DNA of 22,406 nucleotides from contig JBILGU010000033.1 of assembly GCA_044350805.1 (NCBI GenBank), forward strand, positions 1 through 22,406, given 5' to 3'. The notes beneath the pieces were generated by a model, which was given only the letters and a program-made list of their open reading frames with translations, had not been told where the DNA came from and made no database searches. The position numbers and the translations under genes were made by a program. The DNA comes from UBA6136 sp044350805. GTDB lineage: Bacteria; Pseudomonadota; Gammaproteobacteria; Methylococcales; Methylococcaceae. Shown piece after piece: positions 16,582 through 22,406 of this stretch. Numbering within the stretch: position 1 is the stretch's first letter; the number at the start of each line of letters is the position of its first letter.

Positions 16582-17880
16582 ATGAATACCTATGATTATG
16601 ACGCGGTATCAGGGCTGTTCAATGCGGTAGGTTTTGAAAAGATTTGTTCTGAAAAGATAGGGCAGGCTTCTCAAAGAGAGGCCTTTTGCCTCCTTGCGCT
16701 GCGGGTTGATACAAGTGAGTCACTGGTTCTAGTTGATGCAGATAATTACAGGGAGTGCATTATTGAAACAGCCATAAGACTTTCTCGAGTGAAAGGACAA
16801 AGTTCAATTGTTGCACGAATTGGAACCCACAGATTCACGGTTCTCATCCCTTATTATGTTCATCTAAAGGACAAACTGAAGGAAGAAGTCGATCTCATCT
16901 CATCTGCAGTCTCAAAGCCCATGCAGATTGCCGGTCAAACGATAAGGCCTGTTCTACGAACCGGCATCAGTCTGTGGCCGGATGGCGGGAGATCGCTCGC
17001 TGAGCTGCAACATACTGCAGATATAGCCTTACATAGCGCCATTACTCAAAGATCAAAAGCGCCTATCACCTATGATTTGAACCTAAGAATGAAATTGAGT
17101 GAGCGCATGTCAATTATTGAAGCGCTTCATCATGCCATCAAAAGAGAGGAGTTTCGCCTCTACTATCAGCCCCAGATCGATTTGACCAATGGGATATGCA
17201 CCAAGGCTGAGGCACTTCTGAGATGGGATCATCCTTCTCAAGGTTTACTGACCCCTGATGGCTTCATAAAGATTGCTGAAGAGGCGGGTTTGATCATAGA
17301 GATCACTAACTGGGTCATTGATCAAGTCGCACTTCATCTCCCAGTTCTACTCGATCAAGTCTCACCCGAATTTCAGATCAGCATTAATGTGCCATCAAGC
17401 TATCTATCTGCGTTCCATGATGAAACGGATCAGACCTTATATAAATTATTATCATTAAGCATCAACAATGGAGCACTGGTATTAGAGATTACTGAAGATG
17501 CCTTCATAGATGCGAGTGTTGAAACCTTATCCATGCTTCGTGCAATTAAAGCGAAAGGATTTCTCATATCAATTGATGATTTCGGTGTCGGGTACAGTTG
17601 TTTAAGTTACCTAACGCGACTACCGATTGATATTCTCAAGGTAGATAAAACCTTTGTTGAACAGTTATCCAGCTCGAAAGAGAGTCTCGCACTTTGTAAT
17701 GCGATCATTCATCTTGGGAAGGATATGGGATTGACCGTCGTTGTTGAAGGTCTTGAAACAGAATCACAAGTCAGTTCAGTGAGTCATTCCGGCGCCCATT
17801 ATGGCCAAGGTTATTTCTTCTCAAAACCACTGGACTTGGATTCATTGGTAAGTTATTGCCTTCAGGACAGGGAAGGATAG
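16582..17880 (+). CDS. Soluble degenerate-GGDEF/EAL c-di-GMP phosphodiesterase
   Basis: The 432-residue product has no membrane segment, PAS or REC domain. The GGDEF part (about 1-165) is inactive as a cyclase: the loop reads RIGTHRF (79-85), with both glycines of GG and the acidic pair altered. The EAL domain (about 175-425) retains the metal and catalytic set: E210 (EALLRW), N269, E302 (LEITE), D332-D333 (IDDFGVGYS), K353, E389 and E392 (VEGLETE) and Q409 (GQGYFFSKP). It should hydrolyse cyclic-di-GMP to pGpG. The GGDEF remnant may bind GTP as an allosteric site, known in some relatives but unproven here. No strong ribosome binding site precedes the ATG. Confidence 0.93.
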   Translation: MNTYDYDAVSGLFNAVGFEKICSEKIGQASQREAFCLLALRVDTSESLVLVDADNYRECIIETAIRLSRVKGQSSIVARIGTHRFTVLIPYYVHLKDKLKEEVDLISSAVSKPMQIAGQTIRPVLRTGISLWPDGGRSLAELQHTADIALHSAITQRSKAPITYDLNLRMKLSERMSIIEALHHAIKREEFRLYYQPQIDLTNGICTKAEALLRWDHPSQGLLTPDGFIKIAEEAGLIIEITNWVIDQVALHLPVLLDQVSPEFQISINVPSSYLSAFHDETDQTLYKLLSLSINNGALVLEITEDAFIDASVETLSMLRAIKAKGFLISIDDFGVGYSCLSYLTRLPIDILKVDKTFVEQLSSSKESLALCNAIIHLGKDMGLTVVVEGLETESQVSSVSHSGAHYGQGYFFSKPLDLDSLVSYCLQDREG

Positions 17881-17883
17881 AAA

Positions 17884-18158
17884 TCACCCTAGGATCCAAC
17901 TGCACTTGTTCACCTCGAATAATAATGTAAGGAGGTGGCTTTGCTGAATCATGAGACGGTTCCTTGAGCTATTGAGATAATGCAGTTGACCATGAAAGTG
18001 ATTTGCAATGACAAAAATCGATCCGTTCTGCTCAGCATCACCTTGAGCATAGGACACCAACGATCTGCCGTGTCCGCTGCGCATGAAAGATCTAAAGTGC
18101 GCTGCTTCGCTATCTGTTAAATGCCGGGCACCATGGGCATCTTGTCGCGTCCTACCAT
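17884..18158 (-). pseudogene. Possible frameshifted small gene of unknown family
   Basis: A minus-strand frame is open from 18162 to the TGA at 17884 (92 codons), but its first ATG is at 18084 without a ribosome binding site. Reading MRSGHGRSLVSYAQGDAEQN and then SIFVIANHFHGQLHYLN, it looks protein-like, and residues upstream of the ATG (RHLTDSEAAHFRSF) look continuous with it. An ATG at 18158 with AGGGG 8-9 bases upstream starts MVGRDKMPMVPGI in another frame, which stops where the first frame becomes readable. One frameshift near 18120 would join them into about 90 residues. A truncated gene next to the IS21 remnant is the alternative. No family recognised. Confidence 0.3.
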
Positions 18159-18289
18159 TTGCTTAGCCCCTATTTTTGAACACAGAAAGGAACCCAGAAA
18201 AGACCCTGCAGTCCCCGGTGGCCACCTTAAAATCCCCCATCTGTGGCCGGGTCAAAATCCCCCAGTAGAAGGGACAGGTTTTTCGGTTT
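18159..18289. other. Gene-free flank and end of the IS21 remnant
   Basis: No coding region is supported here. The stretch contains the palindrome GGTGGCCACC and two direct repeats described separately. Confidence 0.4.
18217..18264. repeat. IS21-type terminal repeats
   Basis: AAAATCCCCCA occurs at 18229-18239 and again at 18254-18264, 25 bases apart in the same orientation. It is preceded by the perfect palindrome GGTGGCCACC (18217-18226). Multiple short repeats at each end are characteristic of IS21 elements, and the position just beyond the istB stop fits the right end. Confidence 0.55.
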
Positions 18290-18946
18290 TTACTCTGTAG
18301 TGGAACCCGTGGCAAGGCGAGAAGCCGCCTCCTTGAGTCGATAGCTTTTCCCTCGGAACTCGACCATCACAGAACGATGAAGCAACCGGTCGAGGATCGC
18401 GCTGGTGAGAGCGGCATCGCCGATAAACGTTTTCCAGTCTTCGAGTATCCGGTTCGAGGTAATCAGGATGCTTCGTCGGGATTTATATCGCTGGTGTAGA
18501 AGCGTCTGCATCAAGTCGGCACTCTGATTGGGAAGCTGCCGTGCCAGGAACAGATCATCCAAAACCAGTAGGTCAGCATCCAGGTAGGGTTTGATCGCGG
18601 AGCGGCGTTCCGTGTTGGCCGAGAAGGCCAGTCGATCCAGAAGTTCATCTGCTTCACCATAGGCGACCCGCCAACCCTGTCGGACTGCGGCGTAGGCAAT
18701 GGCCTTGGCGACGTGGCTTTTACCTGTTCCGGGTGGCCCGATCAGGATCGCATTGCTTCCCTCATTAATGAACTTCAAGGTATGAAGCTCGAAGCACAGA
18801 CGCTTGGGGATCTTGGGGTTATAACCCCAGTCGAACTCTTCAAGAGATGTCCGCTCATCGAGACCGGACGTTCGGTAAAGACGATCGATCGATTCAAGCA
18901 ACTGGCTTGGGTCAAGACTGCTCCGTCTTGAATTCGATCCCACCAC
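18290..18946 (-). pseudogene. istB: IstB-like ATPase, 5'-truncated
   Basis: IstB is the AAA+ helper ATPase of IS21 transposition. The 218 residues (GTG start at 18946) hold Walker A LIGPPGTGKSHVAKAI near residue 70, Walker B DLLVLDDLFL near 130, and the ILITSNRILEDW and AILDRLLHRSVMVEF blocks; the sequence RTSLEEFDWGYNPKIPKRL marks the core start. Typical IstB has about 250 residues, and the usual helical N-terminal domain of some 60 residues is replaced here by a short unrelated stretch. ATP binding motifs are intact, but without istA and the N-terminus transposition is not expected. Confidence 0.85.
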
Positions 18947-18949
18947 AAA

Positions 18950-18975
18950 TCATAATGATCAATCTGATCATATGA
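18950..18975. promoter_or_regulatory. Near-perfect palindrome at the toxin-antitoxin promoter
   Basis: ATGATCA (18955-18961) and TGATCAT (18965-18971) form 7-bp arms around ATC. With one bulged A (18954), TCAT (18950-18953) and ATGA (18972-18975) extend the symmetry to 11 bp per side. It sits 17-43 bases before the antitoxin ATG at 18993, where Phd/YefM antitoxins bind to autorepress their operon. The link is inferred from position. Confidence 0.5.
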
Positions 18976-18992
18976 GTCTAAGTGGTGTCACC

Positions 18993-19280
18993 ATGATTAC
19001 AGAAACCAACGCGGTTGCCTTTCGGCAGAATTTGGGTGAAATGTTAAATCAGGTGCAATATCGGCATGATAGTGTCTTAATCAGTAAGGATGGTAAGCCC
19101 GTGGCGGCTTTGATTGACACCCGCCTTTTTGAACGGATTCGACGACTTCAGGACCGATTTGATGCACTGTGTCAGCGGGTCGAATCTGGCTTTGAGAATG
19201 TCCCTGAGGAGGTTGGGCTAGCTGAAATCAATGACGCGGTCGAGGCAGAAAGGTATATGACCCGCATTGACGCAAATTAG
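18993..19280 (+). CDS. Phd/YefM family antitoxin
   Basis: I chose ATG 18993, giving 95 residues beginning MITETNAVAFRQNLGEMLNQ; this is where family members begin, and an ATG at 18972 lies within the upstream palindrome and lacks a ribosome binding site. The N-terminal DNA-binding part ends with HDSVLISKDGKPVAALIDTRLFERI, the standard Phd/YefM fold. The C-terminal half (LQDRFDALCQRVESGFENVP) is helical and acidic, as expected for the segment that wraps the toxin. It is followed after 11 bases by the PIN toxin gene, so the two form a type II toxin-antitoxin operon. Confidence 0.88.
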   Translation: MITETNAVAFRQNLGEMLNQVQYRHDSVLISKDGKPVAALIDTRLFERIRRLQDRFDALCQRVESGFENVPEEVGLAEINDAVEAERYMTRIDAN

Positions 19281-19291
19281 ATGGATTCGCA

Positions 19292-19723
19292 ATGCCGACC
19301 TTACGCGTTGTGTTGGATACGAATGTTCTACTTTCAGGAATTGCCTATCCCTCCAGTATTCCGGGAAAGATACTGTCATCTTGGCGTCATGGCTCTATAG
19401 AAGTCCTACTTTCCGATTTCATTTTGGATGAATTGCGTCGTGTTTTGCCTCGCCTGTCTCATCGTCACGGATTGTCGGATATTGAAATCAACGATCTGAT
19501 CGATATTTTATCCATACAGGCCGAGGGGATTACGCCAGAATCTGGCGACGATCAGGATTTACGCGATCCCATGGATCAGCCAGTGCTGGGAACCTTGCTG
19601 GCAGGACTCAAGTCATCGAAGGCCGATTACCTCATCACGGGTGACAAGGATTTATTGGCACTCTCAGGTCGCTACCCGATCCTCAAACCAAGCGAATTCT
19701 GGTCAAAGCATTCCTGGATTTGA
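19292..19723 (+). CDS. PIN domain toxin, putative endoribonuclease
   Basis: The 143-residue product is a PIN domain protein of the COG1569 type (VapC-like), expected to cleave RNA using Mg2+. The acidic centre is visible: D9 (VVLDTNVLLSG), E47 (FILDELRRVL), D92/D95 (LRDPMDQPVLG) and D118/D120 (YLITGDKDLLAL). Length is normal for the class. COG1569 toxins often pair with Phd/RHH-type antitoxins, as here. The target RNA cannot be read from sequence. The ATG is preceded by ATGGATTCGC, a weak ribosome binding site, so expression may depend on coupling with the antitoxin. Confidence 0.88.
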   Translation: MPTLRVVLDTNVLLSGIAYPSSIPGKILSSWRHGSIEVLLSDFILDELRRVLPRLSHRHGLSDIEINDLIDILSIQAEGITPESGDDQDLRDPMDQPVLGTLLAGLKSSKADYLITGDKDLLALSGRYPILKPSEFWSKHSWI

Positions 19724-19740
19724 TGATGATTGCACACTGA

Positions 19741-19790
19741 ATTACCCAGAAATTACCCAAGCGAGCACGGTTTTAGGGAAAATTTACCCA
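19741..19790 (+). repeat. Short direct repeats (TTACCCA), possible IS end
   Basis: ATTACCCA occurs at 19741-19748 and 19752-19759, and TTACCCA again at 19784-19790, preceded by TTGCACACTGA. Spaced short repeats of this kind resemble IS21-type ends. They follow the PIN toxin gene closely and could be a second scar; no transposase gene accompanies them. Confidence 0.3.
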
Positions 19791-19802
19791 CCCTCTTTTC
19801 CG

Positions 19803-19828
19803 TGGCTTGAAGTTATAAAATCAAGCCA
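19803..19828. other. 8-bp stem hairpin after the toxin gene
   Basis: TGGCTTGA (19803-19810) pairs exactly with TCAAGCCA (19821-19828) around an AT-rich 10-base loop. It lies about 80 bases after the toxin stop and lacks a T-run, so terminator function is doubtful. Confidence 0.3.
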
Positions 19829-19870
19829 GTGGAGGGGGGAGAACTTCATCTGACGCTGTTGAAAGTCCCC

Positions 19871-19890
19871 AGAAAATCGTGTGATTTCCT
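19871..19890 (-). terminator. Hairpin downstream of the 68-residue gene
   Basis: On the minus strand AGGAAATC and GATTTTCT can pair over 8 bp (one G-U) around ACAC. It lies 56 bases after the stop of the 68-residue gene. No T-tract follows. Confidence 0.25.
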
Positions 19891-19945
19891 GATCAGTCGA
19901 TAAGGATCGCCTGCGAGGAAGCAATTCACTTGTCTTCAACAAACC

Positions 19946-20152
19946 TTACCAGTGGCCACTTCCATTCTTGAATAGGTCAACCTGACTGGGTCTCCGTTCG
20001 AAAAAATCGTCCCTTTCAGGTTTTCCTATCCCGTTTCTCAGGTTGTCTTTGTAAGAACTGTAAGCCTGGACTGAACGACGGTGAAATTCTATCGTTTCTT
20101 CATGTGATGCTGAGGGGAAGAGGTCCCCGTTCTGTTTGGCGAAGCCGTACAT
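19946..20152 (-). CDS. Small hypothetical protein (68 aa)
   Basis: AAGGAG lies 9 bases before the ATG at 20152, the strongest translation signal in this part of the window. The product starts MYGFAKQNGDLFPS and continues with a helix-prone stretch (HEETIEFHRRSVQAYSSYKD) and the polar segment FFERRPSQVDLFKNGSGHW at the C-terminus. It lacks a signal peptide or membrane segment and is probably cytosolic. I do not recognise a family. It is one of three small minus-strand genes between the toxin-antitoxin pair and dinB. Confidence 0.6.
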   Translation of the reverse strand: MYGFAKQNGDLFPSASHEETIEFHRRSVQAYSSYKDNLRNGIGKPERDDFFERRPSQVDLFKNGSGHW

Positions 20153-20221
20153 TCTCGTTGTCTCCTTCTGGGACTTAGATCTAATCCGATAACAGGTAAG
20201 GGCGCTGTCAGGAGTAATCTT

Positions 20222-20245
20222 ATTCCTTGAGAAAGCTCAAGGAAT
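20222..20245 (-). terminator. 10-bp stem hairpin after the 87-residue gene
   Basis: ATTCCTTGAG (20222-20231) and CTCAAGGAAT (20236-20245) are exact inverse copies around a 4-base loop. On the minus strand it starts 13 bases after the 87-residue gene stop and precedes the ribosome binding site of the 68-residue gene. Without a T-run it may separate or stabilise transcripts more than end them. Confidence 0.55.
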
Positions 20246-20258
20246 GAGCCTGGATTCT

Positions 20259-20522
20259 TTATTTCAGGTGACTCCTAATCCGATCGAAAGCATGATCGAC
20301 TTCGACTGCCAACTTTTCGGCACTTGAAAGTAGTTCTTGACCGGCCCCTTTGGCTTCGGTTGAGAACTGCCCTAATTGGAGTTCAAGATTGTCGAACTGT
20401 TTCTGCGCTTTTTCCCATTCCTCTGCAATCTCCATCGATGCGAGATGAATCTTTAAATGGATCTCGTCCTTTTTTTGACGCAAGCTTTGCTTAAGATTTT
20501 CAAGATTTAACTCTTCTGTCAT
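20259..20522 (-). CDS. Small coiled-coil hypothetical protein (87 aa)
   Basis: I prefer ATG 20522 to an earlier TTG at 20537 because of the start codon, although the ribosome binding site is weak. The 87-residue product, MTEELNLENLKQSLRQKKDE and onward, is almost entirely helical, with alternating Leu/Ile and Glu/Lys in two stretches (ASMEIAEEWEKAQKQFDNLE and LLSSAEKLAVEVDHAFDRI), so a coiled coil is likely. No signal peptide or membrane segment. No named family. It follows the 69-residue gene on the same strand after 70 bases. Confidence 0.6.
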   Translation of the reverse strand: MTEELNLENLKQSLRQKKDEIHLKIHLASMEIAEEWEKAQKQFDNLELQLGQFSTEAKGAGQELLSSAEKLAVEVDHAFDRIRSHLK

Positions 20523-20592
20523 GACGGTTCGTCTCAATTATTTGGTGTGTGTAGTTGCCATGCGGTCACATCTCTCCGGACCAGCTTTGGCT

Positions 20593-20802
20593 TTATGACT
20601 CAGCTAAGGTGTCTTCATACAATCCGCAAAGTGGTCGGTCTGTTTCGATTTCAGCTACTTGAACCTTGTAGTTCGGTAAATTCTTTTCACTGACAAGGGT
20701 CACGATGCCCAGCGCCTTATTCACAGCTTCATCGGGATCGGAAGCGAGGATACGTAAGGAATAAATGTCGTCGCCCTTTAGGCAGACTTCGTAAAGCGGC
20801 AT
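20593..20802 (-). CDS. Small hypothetical protein (69 aa)
   Basis: ATG 20802 is chosen because GAGGGG, which overlaps an earlier ATG at 20817, lies 9 bases upstream; starting at 20817 would add five residues. The product MPLYEVCLKGDDIYSLRILA continues with SDPDEAVNKALGIVTLV, a beta-beta-alpha pattern, and ends in an acidic CGLYEDTLAES. Similar small mixed alpha/beta proteins with a D-P-x-E-A-x-x-K helix exist in phage and accessory regions, but I cannot name the family. It is divergent from dinB. Confidence 0.55.
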   Translation of the reverse strand: MPLYEVCLKGDDIYSLRILASDPDEAVNKALGIVTLVSEKNLPNYKVQVAEIETDRPLCGLYEDTLAES

Positions 20803-20817
20803 GGCCAAACCCCTCAT

Positions 20818-21015
20818 CGATATACTTCAATGAATCGATGCTATCGGATCCGGCCCTTGGGAATACCCGTACTATTGGCTATGCGGGGGTGCCTATTGAC
20901 CTGCATTCAAATTTCTCTCTTCCTCGGAGACCCTTTCTCAAACCGTCATGCCCAAAGTCTGTGTGTTGAAGACAGATACGACTTGCGTCTGAATTGAGAC
21001 TTACAGAATTGCCCC
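20818..21015. promoter_or_regulatory. Intergenic region upstream of dinB
   Basis: This 198-base gap separates the divergent 69-residue gene and dinB. I searched for a CTGT-N8-ACAG LexA site; the nearest match (CTGT and ACAG near 20959-20975) has a 9-base spacer, so SOS control is not supported. No clear -35/-10 pair. Confidence 0.3.
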
Positions 21016-22122
21016 ATGAAACACGATGCTCAAATTCTGAAGATCATTCATGTCGACATGGATGCCTTCTACGCGTCCGTTGAGCAAAGGGATTTTCCTG
21101 AATATCGGGGTAAGCCAATCATCGTGGGTGGCTCACCCGATTCACGAGGCGTAGTAGCGACGTGCAGTTATGAAGCGCGGAAGTTTGGCGTGAGATCAGC
21201 CATGCCGGCAGGTTACGCGAGGCGTCTTTGTCCTGATGCAATTTTCGTCAGACCCCGATTTGATGTTTACCGCGAGGTCGCATCGGAAATTCGGGATGTC
21301 TTTTTGGAATTCACCGACAAGGTAGAGGCCATCTCCCTTGATGAGGCTTATCTCGATGTGACCGGATCGGATGTGATGCAGGGATCTGCTACTTTGATCG
21401 CTCGGGAGATAAAAAGGCTCATTAGAGAAAGGACGGGGCTCACTTCATCTGCGGGCGTGTCCTATAACAAGTTTTTGTCGAAGATTGCTTCAGATCGTCA
21501 GAAACCGGATGGCCTTTGCGTCATTCTTCCCGAACATGCCATGCAGATCATCTGTGAAATGCCGATCGGAGCTTTTCATGGAATTGGACCCGCCACTGAG
21601 GAAAAGATGAAACGTTTTGGGATTCTCAATGGAGCAGATCTTGGTCAACAGACCTCAGAGTTTCTGATCGAGCAGTTTGGAAAAGCAGGTCGCCATTACC
21701 ATTTGATCGCTCAGGGGATCGATGAGCGCCCGGTCAATCCCGATCGCCGGAGAAAATCCTGGGGCGCTGAGACCACCTTTGAGCAGGACCTGACGGATAT
21801 GTCAGAGATGCTGGAACATCTGCGCCAACTCTCAGAGAAGGTGCTCTCTAAAATGAATGCACGTCAGTCTGCAGGGTCAACCATCACCCTAAAGGTCAAA
21901 TACGAAAATTTTGAGACGGTTACTCGGTCGATAACCATTGCGCAAAGGTTCTCATCGGAGGTGGATACGTCCGAATATCTTTCAGCGCTTCTCGCCAAGA
22001 CGGATGCGGGGACCAGGAAAGTCAGGTTACTTGGAGTGAGCTTTTCAAATTTGGATGGGGCAGGGGGCACACGCAAGCAACTTGATGTGTTTCGTGATGT
22101 GGGAACAGTTTTTAGTCAGTAA
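21016..22122 (+). CDS. dinB: DNA polymerase IV (translesion, Y-family)
   Basis: DinB copies past DNA lesions with low fidelity. The 368-residue product has IIHVDMDAFYASVE (10-23), with metal ligand D14 and Y19 at the steric-gate position, and SLDEAYLDV with D109 and E110. The thumb helix-hairpin-helix motif (FHGIGPATEEKMKRFGI) and the little-finger domain follow. The C-terminus carries QLDVF, a likely beta-clamp contact, followed by nine residues. Length is usual (about 350-370). No ribosome binding site is visible before the ATG. Neighbouring genes give no operon partner. Confidence 0.96.
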   Translation: MKHDAQILKIIHVDMDAFYASVEQRDFPEYRGKPIIVGGSPDSRGVVATCSYEARKFGVRSAMPAGYARRLCPDAIFVRPRFDVYREVASEIRDVFLEFTDKVEAISLDEAYLDVTGSDVMQGSATLIAREIKRLIRERTGLTSSAGVSYNKFLSKIASDRQKPDGLCVILPEHAMQIICEMPIGAFHGIGPATEEKMKRFGILNGADLGQQTSEFLIEQFGKAGRHYHLIAQGIDERPVNPDRRRKSWGAETTFEQDLTDMSEMLEHLRQLSEKVLSKMNARQSAGSTITLKVKYENFETVTRSITIAQRFSSEVDTSEYLSALLAKTDAGTRKVRLLGVSFSNLDGAGGTRKQLDVFRDVGTVFSQ

Positions 22123-22406
22123 TGCATGGGCTCAATTCGACCCTTTGCTACCGTTCGAGTGTCACTGGCCAGCGACTGCTTTGCAGCGGAAGCAGCCCAT
22201 CCGCAGGCGTGAACAAAACGATCGATCAGGGGGAGGATGAAGCTGATTTCGGACCAGTCGCCATTGACGTAGCGAGCGCCTGTTACGTCCCGGTCTGATC
22301 GAGGGCTGATGTCTCGCCCTATTTGAGGTGGGATTTTAGGGACGATCCCGCACCGATCCCTCTGGTTTGAACCCCAGATCAGCGCGGGATGATTGTCTTT
22401 ATTTCA
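22123..22406. other. 3' end of window without a supportable gene
   Basis: No ORF of convincing length or ribosome binding site is present; the best is a 29-residue GTG frame at 22209-22298. A CTGCTT-8-AAGCAG inverted repeat lies near 22172-22191. A longer imperfect hairpin is listed separately. Confidence 0.4.
22341..22398. repeat. Imperfect long hairpin
   Basis: ATCCCGC (22345-22351) pairs with GCGGGAT (22384-22390), and CTGG (22362-22365) with CCAG (22374-22377) inside it, with a T-rich tail (TTGTCTTTATTT) after the outer arm. It could be a terminator or a small dispersed repeat. Confidence 0.3.

Larger units (their letters stand above)
18217..18946 (-). mobile_element. IS21-family remnant (one end plus truncated istB)
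   Basis: The remnant consists of an istB-like ATPase gene without its N-terminus and, downstream, a terminus with two spaced repeats. No istA transposase is present anywhere in the window. The missing istA and istB 5' end show deletion of the left part; phd begins within 50 bases of the break. Confidence 0.6.

Noticed and set aside
20959..20975. LexA-like CTGT...ACAG before dinB
   Set aside because: The spacer is 9 bases, not 8, so symmetry with the gammaproteobacterial SOS box is broken.

Overview
The window looks like chromosomal DNA of a gammaproteobacterium of moderate GC content. The families present (DUF748, MsrP/MsrQ, a secreted KatG, Kup, a DUF4118 hybrid kinase, DinB) and the start sites point there; no RNA gene or marker fixes the genus. 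There is no tRNA, rRNA, CRISPR array or complete insertion sequence.

Left part (1-7823). Two broken 3' ends, one of them a clear C-terminal scrap of an AI-2E family permease, precede a 1,100-residue DUF748/AsmA-like envelope protein. A 51-residue basic protein follows, converging on a minus-strand msrQ-msrP pair (periplasmic methionine sulfoxide repair, in the reverse of the E. coli gene order) across a perfect 16-bp hairpin. Next come a possible 76-residue ORF, a sparse structured stretch, a DUF5765 membrane protein and an 81-residue conserved small protein.

Centre (7824-17880). Minus-strand katG (secreted catalase-peroxidase) is followed after 7 bases by kup (potassium uptake), suggesting coupling. 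Divergent from katG is a signalling block: a membrane hybrid histidine kinase (DUF4118-HisKA-HATPase-REC-HPt) overlaps by 4 nt a REC-GGDEF diguanylate cyclase. A LysR-type regulator and a soluble degenerate-GGDEF/EAL phosphodiesterase follow. Together these could make and remove cyclic-di-GMP under control of a phosphorelay beside oxidative-stress genes.

Right part (17881-22406). This is accessory in character: a possibly frameshifted ORF, a 5'-truncated IS21-type istB with its repeat-bearing end, a Phd/PIN toxin-antitoxin pair with a near-perfect palindrome at its promoter, a repeat-rich scar, three small minus-strand hypothetical genes, and dinB (DNA polymerase IV). The last 280 bases hold no gene I can support.

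The most unusual items are the kinase-cyclase relay with a degenerate cyclase I-site, the katG-kup coupling, a possibly leaderless msrQ-msrP transcript, the triple ACGGT motif before the 51-residue gene, and the 17884-18158 ORF.
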